Made by a program: the position numbers and the translations under genes. Below, in pieces: positions 26,575 to 33,478 of a DNA stretch of 44,803 nt. The notes below the pieces were generated by a model. The model was not told where the DNA came from. It ran no database searches and saw nothing but the letters and a program-made list of their open reading frames with translations. Within the stretch, counting starts at the first letter, position 1, and the number at the start of each line of letters is the position of its first letter. Source of the stretch: Verrucomicrobiales bacterium (lineage in GTDB: Bacteria; Verrucomicrobiota; Verrucomicrobiia; Limisphaerales; JAQGOY01). Location: NCBI GenBank assembly GCA_028293375.1, contig JAQGOY010000236.1, positions 1 to 44,803 of the forward strand. The letters are read 5' to 3'.

Positions 26575-28569
26575 CTATTTGGCGACAGCGTTGAAGCTGG
26601 TTTTGTGAGCGCTGGCAGCACTGAAATGACCCTGCACCTGCCGGAGCACGTTCTCGACGGAAAGCCCATATTTGGCGCGAAGGTAATCGACAGAGGAGGC
26701 GTGTTCGATGAATTGATCCGGCCAGCCAATTCTTATGACGGAAGTGGAAATCTGCTTTTCCGAAAATAGCTCGATGACAGCAGAGCCGTAGCCGCCAGGA
26801 ATGACATGGTCTTCCAAAGTGACAACGAGGTCAGACGAATTGCCGTAAAACTCGGTCAACCCCGCATCAATGGGCTTGGTGAAGCGCGGATTGATGACAG
26901 CGCAATCGAATCCCTCATCGGCGAGTTTTTCGGACGCTTCGCGGGCGATCTTCTGCATGTTTCCAAGAGCGAAGAAAGCAATTTTTCGATTTCCTTTTCC
27001 GGTATAAGGAAGGACCACCTGCCCTTTTCCAATCTCGACCACAGCGGGACTTTCCTTGATGGGAACGCCTTCTGCGGTGCCGCGCGGATAGCGAATGAAT
27101 ACAGGCAATTTCTGCAAAGATGCCGTGAAAAGCATGTCCACGAGTTCATCCTCATTGGCGGGGGCCATGGCAATGACATCGGGAACACAACGCAAATAGG
27201 AGATGTCGAAAAGTCCATGATGCGTTGGACCGTCGTTGGCAGAGAGACCGGCGCGGTCCATGCAGAAAATGACTGGAAGCTTCTGCAGGGCTACATCGTG
27301 AATAATGCAGTCATAGGCGCGTTGAAGAAAGGTGGAGTAAATGGCGACGACAGGATGGAAACCCATGGTAGCCATTCCAGCGGCGAACAAAACAGCGTGC
27401 TCCTCCGCAATGCCGACATCGTAATAACGGCTGGGAATGGCCTTTTCCAAGGCTTTCAAACCAGTCCCGGTGGGCATGGCGGCGGTGATACCGACGATAG
27501 AGCTATCTTTTTTGCAGAGCCGAACCATGGCTTCGCCAAAAACGTCCTGGTAAGCGGGAGGAGTTCCGACCTTAGCGGCGGGAGAGGAGCCGGTCTGCAC
27601 GTCGTAAGGTCCGGTGCCATGAAATTTCTCAGGATGCTGAAGGGCGGCTTCATAGCCCTTCCCTTTTTTGGTGAGCAAATGGAGAACAACCGGCGTATCG
27701 CAATTCTTTGCGTACTCGAAAGTATCGATGAGAAGCTTGAGATCATGCCCATCGATGGGTCCGAGATATTTCATTCCCATTTCCTCGAAGATGAGACTGC
27801 TGCCGAAACCGCCGCGGCCATCTGCGTCGATGTTGCTGGTTTCGGAGGGGCGGAGGGCTACTTCAGAGACGGCACCTTTGAGAGCTTCTTCTGCTTTGTG
27901 ACCGAGTTTCAGGGCGATATCACCCTTGGGCATTTTCTTGACCCATTTTTCCAAATCCTTCTGCAACTGATTGTAACGGGGATTGGTGATGAGCTTATTC
28001 AGATAGGCGGCGATGGCTCCGACGTTTTTGGCGATGCTCCATTCATTATCGTTCAGGATGCCGATAAATTTCTTGGTGGTGTGGGAGATGTTGTTGAGAG
28101 CCTCGAAGGAAATACCATTGGTGAGGGCAGCATCGCCGAAAATGGAGATGACATTTTCATCGGTCCCGCGTTGATCACGAGCGGCGGCCATTCCGAGGGC
28201 AGCGGAGAGGGCGGTGCCGGCATGGCCAGCGCCGTAGCAATCGTGTTCACTCTCGGTGCGCAGAGCGAAACCGTTTAAGCCATCCGTGGTGCGAATGGTG
28301 TGGAAACGGTCTTTGCGCCCGGTGAGGAGTTTATGAACGTAGACCTGATGGCTCACATCCCAGACAAATTTGTCCTTGGGGGTGGAGAAAACATAATGGA
28401 GAGCGATGGTCAGTTCGACAACACCGAGGTTGGGGCCCAGATGGCCTCCGTTTTTGGAAAGCTTTGTGATTAGCTCGGTGCGAATATCTGCTGCCAAACT
28501 GCCCAATTGTTCGAGAGTCAGTTTTTTAATGTGGGACGGATGATCAACCATGTCTAAATAGCGGCTCAT
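26575..28569 (-). CDS. dxs: 1-deoxy-D-xylulose-5-phosphate synthase
   Basis: The 664-residue, thiamine-diphosphate-dependent enzyme condenses pyruvate and glyceraldehyde 3-phosphate, the first step of the MEP isoprenoid pathway. Motifs seen include H-Q-x-Y-x-H-K-L-L-T-G-R near residue 80, G-H-A-G-T-A-L-S-A-A-L-G, the ThDP/Mg site G-D-A-A-L-T-N-G (~145) followed by L-N-D-N-E-W-S-I, then E-E-H-A-V-L-F-A-A-G-M-A, C-M-D-R-A-G-L-S-A-N-D-G-P-T-H-H-G and a transketolase C-terminal domain. The usual G-D-G of the ThDP motif reads G-D-A here. It is ~40 residues longer than E. coli Dxs, with an insertion after the ThDP region. It starts 2 bp after xseB, so the two are tightly coupled. Confidence 0.96.
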   Translation of the reverse strand: MSRYLDMVDHPSHIKKLTLEQLGSLAADIRTELITKLSKNGGHLGPNLGVVELTIALHYVFSTPKDKFVWDVSHQVYVHKLLTGRKDRFHTIRTTDGLNGFALRTESEHDCYGAGHAGTALSAALGMAAARDQRGTDENVISIFGDAALTNGISFEALNNISHTTKKFIGILNDNEWSIAKNVGAIAAYLNKLITNPRYNQLQKDLEKWVKKMPKGDIALKLGHKAEEALKGAVSEVALRPSETSNIDADGRGGFGSSLIFEEMGMKYLGPIDGHDLKLLIDTFEYAKNCDTPVVLHLLTKKGKGYEAALQHPEKFHGTGPYDVQTGSSPAAKVGTPPAYQDVFGEAMVRLCKKDSSIVGITAAMPTGTGLKALEKAIPSRYYDVGIAEEHAVLFAAGMATMGFHPVVAIYSTFLQRAYDCIIHDVALQKLPVIFCMDRAGLSANDGPTHHGLFDISYLRCVPDVIAMAPANEDELVDMLFTASLQKLPVFIRYPRGTAEGVPIKESPAVVEIGKGQVVLPYTGKGNRKIAFFALGNMQKIAREASEKLADEGFDCAVINPRFTKPIDAGLTEFYGNSSDLVVTLEDHVIPGGYGSAVIELFSEKQISTSVIRIGWPDQFIEHASSVDYLRAKYGLSVENVLRQVQGHFSAASAHKTSFNAVAK

Positions 28570-28571
28570 AA

Positions 28572-28850
28572 TTATTCTGCGGGAGAATCAAAGGTGATAG
28601 CTTTGACGGTCAACTCGCCCTTGGAATTCTTTTCCAACTGCTGAATTTTCAGTTCGGCTTCTGCCATTTTTGCCTGGCAGATTTGACTCATTTTCGTGCC
28701 TTCCTCGTACTTACCCAGGAGAGTTTCCAAGGGAAGATCGTCGGATTCCATTGCTTCCACAATGGACTCGAGTTTTTGCAATGCCTCTTCGAAAGGCATT
28801 TCGGCAAGGGCAGAAATAGAGCTGCCACTGCCGGGCTCAGGCTTCGACAT
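28572..28850 (-). CDS. xseB: Exodeoxyribonuclease VII small subunit
   Basis: This 92-residue protein has the complete XseB signature: F-E-E-A-L-Q-K-L-E-S-I-V (about 20-31), then D-L-P-L-E-T-L-L-G-K-Y-E-E-G and an amphipathic helix ending L-K-I-Q-Q-L-E-K. Small subunits coat the XseA large subunit of exonuclease VII, which degrades single-stranded DNA to oligonucleotides in the cytoplasm. The first ~15 residues are a disordered Ser/Gly/Pro extension. The neighbouring dxs is a common partner of xseB in other bacteria. No xseA is present in the window. Confidence 0.93.
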   Translation of the reverse strand: MSKPEPGSGSSISALAEMPFEEALQKLESIVEAMESDDLPLETLLGKYEEGTKMSQICQAKMAEAELKIQQLEKNSKGELTVKAITFDSPAE

Positions 28851-28911
28851 ACGCGGAAGTTAGAGGAAAAAGAATCGCACGTCTAGCCCTGGATTCAAGG
28901 ACAGGAAATGG

Positions 28912-28998
28912 CGGAAGGAGAGGGATTCGAACCCCCGGTAAGATTACTCCTACGGCGGTTTAGTAAACCGCAGCTTTAAACCGCTCAGCCATCCTTCC
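28912..28998 (-). tRNA. tRNA-Ser with anticodon ACT
   Basis: This is an 87-nt type II tRNA on the minus strand. The acceptor stem GGAAGGA/TCCTTCC, D-arm, anticodon stem GCGGT/ACCGC, long variable arm and T-arm (loop TTCGAAT) all pair, with discriminator G73 and no encoded CCA. The long variable arm and G73 fit serine. The seven-base anticodon loop is TTACTAA, so positions 34-36 are ACT, where GCT is the usual bacterial isoacceptor for AGC/AGT codons. A37 matches the Ser(GCT) class. It lies ~60 bp upstream of xseB and may be co-transcribed with it. Confidence 0.93.
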
Positions 28999-29069
28999 GA
29001 CGAGAGGATGATGAGCAAAAAAAGAAACGAATGCAAGTTTGACCTCGGGCCGGAGAATGAAGTTTATTT

Positions 29070-29735
29070 TCACTTACGGCCCAGCCGGCAGTGTTTGGAG
29101 ACCCACCGGGTGACGTCTTTGAGGAGTTCATCCCTGACTTCGTTGAATTCGTGGCCAGCGCCCAGATAGAGTTTCAATTCCCTTGGGTCTTTGGCGTTTC
29201 TGAAAACTTCCCTGGAACACTCATCACTCAGGACTTTATCGTCGGTGCCATGGAGAAGCAAAATCGGCCGCGGGGAAATCCGGGCGACGGGATCTGTGCC
29301 ATAAGTCTGGGTGGCAAGAGAGATAACGCCAGTGACAGCAGTTTTGGCTGCGGCGGCAGAGATGACGACAGCGCCGCCAAAGCTATGACCGACCAGAATA
29401 ATCTTAGGGCATTTTTCGCGAACCAGGAATTCGATCCCGACCTTGGCATCTTTGACGCAACTTTCGAACTGGCTGGGAAATCGATAATCCAAGCGCAAGC
29501 AAGCGACTTTTATGGAGGGTAGAATTTCGCAAATGGAGCGATAGATACGGGCGGCCGGTCCGTCCAGTCCGCCGCTGGAACCGGAGACGAGGAGAACGGC
29601 GCCTGACTGGTCAAAAAAAGGAACAGAGTGGTAGCGACCTTTTATGGGGCCGCCCGAAGTCTGAAATTCCATCTGCCAGAAATTCTCTTCGATGGCAGTT
29701 TTTTGAATTTTTTGAATGGCAAGTTCCGTTTCCAA
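29070..29735 (-). CDS. Alpha/beta hydrolase (dienelactone-hydrolase-like)
   Basis: The 221-residue protein has an alpha/beta-hydrolase fold with all three catalytic positions visible: the nucleophile elbow G-H-S-F-G-G (about 117-122), an acid in L-L-H-G-T-D-D-K-V (about 163-171) and His in G-A-G-H-E-F-N-E (about 197-204). The oxyanion region is near V-S-G-S-S-G-G. It has no signal peptide, so it is cytosolic. Related proteins cleave esters or lactones; the substrate cannot be read from sequence. It begins 2 bp after the lipoprotein gene and is the last gene of a five-gene run starting at 32342. Confidence 0.85.
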   Translation of the reverse strand: METELAIQKIQKTAIEENFWQMEFQTSGGPIKGRYHSVPFFDQSGAVLLVSGSSGGLDGPAARIYRSICEILPSIKVACLRLDYRFPSQFESCVKDAKVGIEFLVREKCPKIILVGHSFGGAVVISAAAAKTAVTGVISLATQTYGTDPVARISPRPILLLHGTDDKVLSDECSREVFRNAKDPRELKLYLGAGHEFNEVRDELLKDVTRWVSKHCRLGRK

Positions 29736-29737
29736 AC

Positions 29738-30148
29738 TTACTTCGGCAGGCTTTCCTCAGGGGTGGTAAAATCGAACATAATTTTCTCCGGGATGCGGTC
29801 AGCAGGTTGAAAGATGGCGCCGCCATGGAAAACCATGCGACGTGTGAGACTGACGGTGTTGGTGGAAGGGAGAGTCGCAGTGAGGACAACGACAGGTTGA
29901 ACAAAATCATTTAGAATTCCCACCCTGGGGGGTAGAAAGTTTCGTTGACCGTCACCGATAGTTTCCCAAACCAGCGGAGTAGTACCGAGGTATTCTTTCC
30001 CGCGAGCTGAATCCTCCACCGGTCCAGCGGAGTAAAAGACTTTAACTCCAGGAGGATCAGACTCAATGCTGACTTTGTAGCGGGGGGCGGCGCACCCGAC
30101 GCAAGCGATACACAAAACCAGAAATAGACAATTCAATCTCTCGTGCAT
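29738..30148 (-). CDS. Small lipoprotein of unknown function
   Basis: I take the start at 30148 because it opens a typical lipoprotein signal (M-H-E-R, then L-F-L-V-L-C-I-A-C-V-G-C with the lipobox Cys) and has GGAGGG and AGGAG just upstream. A longer frame reaches 30250 but would overlap panE. The mature ~118 residues begin A-A-P-R-Y-K-V and carry a PEGA-like beta pattern (V-S-I-E-S-D-P-P-G-V-K-V-F-Y, then Y-L-G-T-T-P-L-V-W). PEGA domains occur in surface proteins and may bind cell-wall or other surface material. The product should be anchored by lipid in a periplasm-facing or outer membrane. It lies between panE and the hydrolase and shares their transcript. Confidence 0.75.
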   Translation of the reverse strand: MHERLNCLFLVLCIACVGCAAPRYKVSIESDPPGVKVFYSAGPVEDSARGKEYLGTTPLVWETIGDGQRNFLPPRVGILNDFVQPVVVLTATLPSTNTVSLTRRMVFHGGAIFQPADRIPEKIMFDFTTPEESLPK

Positions 30149-30198
30149 TCTCCTACCCTCCACCTCGTGGCGGTAGGAAGCAAGTTCAGAGATGGAAA

Positions 30199-31176
30199 TT
30201 ATTGAGAAGCATGCGAAGCGGCTGGATCGATTTTCCGTAGTATCTGGCACAGCCGTTCGAGGACAGGAGCCGGCACTTTCATTTGGCGGGTTGAAGCGAG
30301 GGGGGACTCAAACAAAGAGACCACCTCCAATGGTTGACGGTGTTCAAAATCGATAATGGTGGAGGCTTTATAAACCCCCATTTTTTTTGTGCGGCTGATC
30401 TCATGGTCAATTTGATCGAAGGAAACTTTGAGATTCATGGCCTGAGCGGTGGTGATGACTTCAGCCATTAACGCGCGCACCAGTTTTTCCCACCGGGGAT
30501 CGGCAAGAAGCAAGTCACTACTCAGGGGTGGGAACAAAGGCTGATATTCGTGTGTGTCTGAGACAAAACTTTCGTAACCGATGGAAGAGGCAACACCCAG
30601 CCCATTAAAAGCGATGTTCCAAACAAGCTTTTCCCAGTGCGCTTCCTTGAGATTATCTGTGACGGAACAGGGCACTCCGGAATGGCGGAAAATTGTGGCC
30701 ACATCGTGAGTCCTGGGTTCGGGATAGCCGGAAAATTCACCCATGACGATTTTTCCCTGCGCAATGTGGCGAATGACGCCAGGACCGATGCGATTGATGG
30801 CAACAAAACAAAGGCCGCCCATGATTTTTTCCCGACCAAACAAAGCGGCGAGAGCTTCCTCATTTCCCAGTCCATTTTGCAAGGTGAGCAGCGCTGTGGA
30901 TGTTCCGACAAGCGGCGTTAACAAACGAGCAAACTCACCGTTAGCGGTGGTCTTGAGACAAATGACAACCAGGTCCGCGACGCCGATATCCCCGGGCAAA
31001 CGGGCGGTCTTTGGATTGACATGAAAATCCCCTTCCGGGCTGTGAATAGCGACTCCCCGGCGACGGACATGTTCGTAGTCGCTGCGCAAAAGAAAGTGTA
31101 CATCCTGGCCATCGCGGCATAATTTCGCGCCATAATAACTTCCCAGAGCCCCAGTTCCAACGATCGCTATTTTCAT
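30199..31176 (-). CDS. panE: 2-dehydropantoate 2-reductase (KPR family)
   Basis: The 325-residue protein opens with the NADPH-binding Rossmann motif M-K-I-A-I-V-G-T-G-A-L-G-S-Y-Y-G. It also has C-L-K-T-T, L-T-L-Q-N-G-L-G-N-E and the catalytic-Lys helix H-W-E-K-L-V-W-N-I-A-F-N near residue 183, all hallmarks of ketopantoate reductase. The enzyme reduces 2-dehydropantoate to pantoate in pantothenate/CoA synthesis. Family members without pan neighbours sometimes reduce other 2-oxo acids, and no panB or panC is present, so the exact substrate is a little uncertain. It starts 15 bp after the glycosyltransferase gene. The C-terminus S-H-A-S-Q is ordinary. Confidence 0.87.
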   Translation of the reverse strand: MKIAIVGTGALGSYYGAKLCRDGQDVHFLLRSDYEHVRRRGVAIHSPEGDFHVNPKTARLPGDIGVADLVVICLKTTANGEFARLLTPLVGTSTALLTLQNGLGNEEALAALFGREKIMGGLCFVAINRIGPGVIRHIAQGKIVMGEFSGYPEPRTHDVATIFRHSGVPCSVTDNLKEAHWEKLVWNIAFNGLGVASSIGYESFVSDTHEYQPLFPPLSSDLLLADPRWEKLVRALMAEVITTAQAMNLKVSFDQIDHEISRTKKMGVYKASTIIDFEHRQPLEVVSLFESPLASTRQMKVPAPVLERLCQILRKIDPAASHASQ

Positions 31177-31191
31177 TAGTAAATTGTAAAA

Positions 31192-31794
31192 TTATGTTCG
31201 CGCCGAAAATTCCCGCCAGTCAGAAAGGGTGTCAATATCACTCAACTCGCGTAATTGTTGAAAGGGGAGATTCAGATTTGAAGCGGCTTTCAATGTATGC
31301 TGCAACAATTGATCGGTGCTCCAGGGCATGGACTGAAATAATCCCTCTGCCATGGTGTTGAGGCCGATCAACCAATATCCGCCATCCGAAGCAGGTCCCA
31401 GCACGAGCGGGAAGGCCTTCAGGTTATCGAATGCTTCTGTGATGTCCGAAGGAAGCACGTAAGGACAATCTGAACCGATGATAACGACCCGGGAAAAACC
31501 TTCGGCAAAAGCCGAGCGAAATGCAGCAGACAGTCGATCACCGAGGTCCCCATCCGTTTGAGGGATGAACCCCCACCCCGAAACCTTTATGAAATGTTCG
31601 AGTTCCTCTTGTGCATCAGGAGGGGTGAAACAAATATCGACCGATTTCAGGCTTTGCAAAGAATTGACTACTTCAAGAGAAAGGGTGCGATACGCGTGGA
31701 GCGCGGCGATTTCCCCGATGTCTTTGGCAAGGCGGGATTTGACCTGACCAAGCCGGGGGGCCTTGACGAAAATAAGGAGTTTTTCGTCCGACAT
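31192..31794 (-). CDS. TIGR04282-type glycosyltransferase (arsenosugar-associated)
   Basis: The start at 31794 gives M-S-D-E-K-L-L-I-F-V-K-A-P and overlaps the upstream stop by one base (TAATG), so I prefer it to the longer frame from 31872. The ~200 residues carry the nucleotidyl/glycosyl-transferase marks K-A-P-R-L-G-Q-V-K-S-R-L-A, G-D-L-G-D-R-L, I-I-G-S-D-C-P and G-P-A-S-D-G-G-Y-W-L-I-G. These define the GT-A-like family often labelled 'arsenosugar biosynthesis glycosyltransferase'. Its substrate has not been inferred from sequence alone. Family context fits: arsS lies ~620 bp upstream on the opposite strand and arsM ~9.4 kb away. It belongs to a minus-strand operon running into panE. Confidence 0.85.
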   Translation of the reverse strand: MSDEKLLIFVKAPRLGQVKSRLAKDIGEIAALHAYRTLSLEVVNSLQSLKSVDICFTPPDAQEELEHFIKVSGWGFIPQTDGDLGDRLSAAFRSAFAEGFSRVVIIGSDCPYVLPSDITEAFDNLKAFPLVLGPASDGGYWLIGLNTMAEGLFQSMPWSTDQLLQHTLKAASNLNLPFQQLRELSDIDTLSDWREFSART

Positions 31795-32342
31795 TACTTT
31801 TCCACGGTTCCCCGGAACTGGTCGCTTTCGTTTTTGAAGAGGATGTTGAAGGTGGTCATGGAGCCGTAGCATCTGGTGATGTACTGCTGCATTTCCACTT
31901 TTTCAGCGTCATTGAGCTGGGGATGAGAATTAATCTTCTGCTCCAGGACGCGGAAATTGTTGCGCATCATGACAATCTTATGAAAGAAAGTATCAAGAGG
32001 GACCTCCTTGGGTTGCAAGGTGGGATCGGACGGTTTCATGACTAATTTGCCTTTCAACCACCGGGCAGCCAGTTGATCCATGGCAAAATCAGGTTGTTCC
32101 AGGTCCAATTCCTCGACCATGGCGGAGACGATTTGGCGAACGAGGGACTGAAGAGGCATATCGAGGCCGCTTAATTGAGCCTGGGGATCGGCAGGCTTCA
32201 TATCGCTGGTGGCAGGAGAAACCTTGCGAAGAAGGTCGCTGAATTGCACGTCAGCGGTCATCTCGTTAATGGCCTTGACGGTGCCCACTCCGTGATGAGG
32301 GTGTGAGACGCGCATGCCGATGTGCAAATCTTCGATATTCAT
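31794..32342 (-). CDS. Conserved-looking hypothetical protein with CarD/tudor-like N-terminus
   Basis: The product has 182 residues and is predicted cytosolic. Residues ~5-40 (I-G-M-R-V-S-H-P-H-H-G-V-G-T-V-K-A-I) match the opening strand pattern of CarD/CdnL, TRCF and UvrD-tail tudor-like domains, which contact RNA polymerase. The remaining ~140 residues are helical (L-V-R-Q-I-V-S-A-M-V-E-E-L-D-L, then M-M-R-N-N-F-R-V-L-E-Q-K-I) and unfamiliar to me. It lacks the CarD C-terminal DNA-binding domain, so it is not CarD itself. It is the first gene of the operon and diverges from arsS across 72 bp, which fits either a regulator or a bystander. Confidence 0.65.
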   Translation of the reverse strand: MNIEDLHIGMRVSHPHHGVGTVKAINEMTADVQFSDLLRKVSPATSDMKPADPQAQLSGLDMPLQSLVRQIVSAMVEELDLEQPDFAMDQLAARWLKGKLVMKPSDPTLQPKEVPLDTFFHKIVMMRNNFRVLEQKINSHPQLNDAEKVEMQQYITRCYGSMTTFNILFKNESDQFRGTVEK

Positions 32343-32414
32343 TTCGATTTATAAATAGAAGGTGGAGACCGGGCTGTAAAGAGCGCCTTTGGTAAATACC
32401 TTGAAAAGGAAACG

Positions 32415-33377
32415 GTGACGCTTACTTTGGTGAGCATGCATCGTTTTGAGAGGAGACTGGCGGACGCAGGATTAAGCCTGCGGCGGGGCCGATTCCAGAT
32501 CCTGCAAATCAATGTGGGGCGGAAATGCAACCAGGCATGCAGGCATTGCCACGTAGATGCAGCGCCGTGGCGAACCGAGATGATGAGTGGAGAGACAGCA
32601 AAACGTATTGCTGGTTGGATTGCGGAACAGAAGCCAGAGACTGTAGATATTACGGGAGGCGCACCCGAATTAAACGACCAGTTTCCATTCCTGGTGAAAG
32701 CAGCAAAGGCGGCAGGGGCAGAGGTCATTGACCGCAACAACCTGACGATCATTGAAGAAGTTGGTTTTGAATGGCTACCCGGGTTCCTGGCGGAAAATGA
32801 AGTCAAAATCATTGCCTCCCTGCCCTGCTACTCAGCGTCAAATGTGAATCAGCAAAGAGGCAACGGAGTTTTCGATAAAAGCATAGCTGCACTAAGAAAA
32901 CTGAATGCTTTAGGGTACGGGACGAAGTTGGAGCTGGATCTGGTTTACAACCCGCTTGGGCCTAAATTGCCGGGACCGCAGAGGGAATTGGAGGCGGATT
33001 ACAAAGAAGCGTTGCTACGAGAATTTGGCATCGTTTTTAACCGACTATTTACCATAACCAACCAGCCAATAGCGCGATTTGCGGAGGACTTGAGGAAGCA
33101 GGGCGCCTATGAAAGTTACATGGAACTGCTGGTGAACAGCTTTAATCCCGAGACGGTGGAAGGGTTGATGTGCCGGAATACGCTGAGCGTTTCCTACACG
33201 GGAGAAGTTTACGACTGCGATTTCAACCAAATGCTGGGCCTTCGAAAACAGACAAAACCGATATTTCTTTGGGAATTAGAGAATTACCTGCTTGAAGGGA
33301 ACAAGGTCGTGGTGGGAGAGCACTGTTTTGCCTGCACGGCGGGGAGTGGGAGCAGTTGTTCAGGAGCAGTTCTTTGA
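32415..33377 (+). CDS. arsS: Arsenosugar biosynthesis radical SAM protein ArsS
   Basis: The 320-residue protein has the ArsS hallmarks: L-Q-I-N-V-G-R-K-C-N-Q-A-C-R-H-C-H-V-D-A with the C-x3-C-x2-C cluster motif (about 34-53), D-I-T-G-G-A-P-E-L, a L-P-C-Y motif, V-Y-N-P-L-G, and the C-terminal Cys cluster H-C-F-A-C-T-A-G-S-G-S-S-C. ArsS adds a 5'-deoxyadenosyl group to methylated arsenic, giving the precursor of arsenosugars. The start is given as GTG 32415; ATG 32436 (M-H-R-F-E-R) is equally possible and closer to the usual family start. It is divergent from the TIGR04282-containing operon, and its partner methyltransferase lies beyond the giant CotH gene. Confidence 0.93.
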   Translation: MTLTLVSMHRFERRLADAGLSLRRGRFQILQINVGRKCNQACRHCHVDAAPWRTEMMSGETAKRIAGWIAEQKPETVDITGGAPELNDQFPFLVKAAKAAGAEVIDRNNLTIIEEVGFEWLPGFLAENEVKIIASLPCYSASNVNQQRGNGVFDKSIAALRKLNALGYGTKLELDLVYNPLGPKLPGPQRELEADYKEALLREFGIVFNRLFTITNQPIARFAEDLRKQGAYESYMELLVNSFNPETVEGLMCRNTLSVSYTGEVYDCDFNQMLGLRKQTKPIFLWELENYLLEGNKVVVGEHCFACTAGSGSSCSGAVL

Positions 33378-33433
33378 AGCTGGCGCGTGTTTTGCTGCAT
33401 AAATCCAACTCCAAGATTCTCAGTTCCAGGAAA

Positions 33434-33462
33434 TTGTTGGGGTTAGGAAGAAATTAGGCTAC
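33434..33462 (+). promoter_or_regulatory. Weak candidate promoter for the giant CotH/lamin-tail gene
   Basis: In the 101-bp gap after arsS, TTGGGG and TACACT lie 17 bp apart, ending ~20 bp before the ATG at 33479. The -10 has four consensus bases and the -35 only three, so read-through from arsS is an alternative. Coordinates are approximate. Confidence 0.25.
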
Positions 33463-33478
33463 ACTCCAGCATCCAATT

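Noticed and set aside
26806-28278. 490-codon plus-strand open frame
   Set aside because: It lies wholly antisense inside dxs, whose protein is unmistakable; the plus-strand translation has no recognisable motif.
30149-30250. Longer start for the lipoprotein gene
   Set aside because: It would overlap panE by 52 bp and place 34 non-signal residues before a perfect lipoprotein signal; the internal ATG has a good ribosome-binding site.
31795-31872. Longer start for the TIGR04282 glycosyltransferase
   Set aside because: The extra residues are basic and precede the conserved N-terminal strand; the internal ATG gives a TAATG overlap with the upstream gene.
32339-32812. 157-codon minus-strand frame overlapping arsS
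   Set aside because: Antisense to the ArsS cluster-binding region; Ser/Arg-rich translation without structure.
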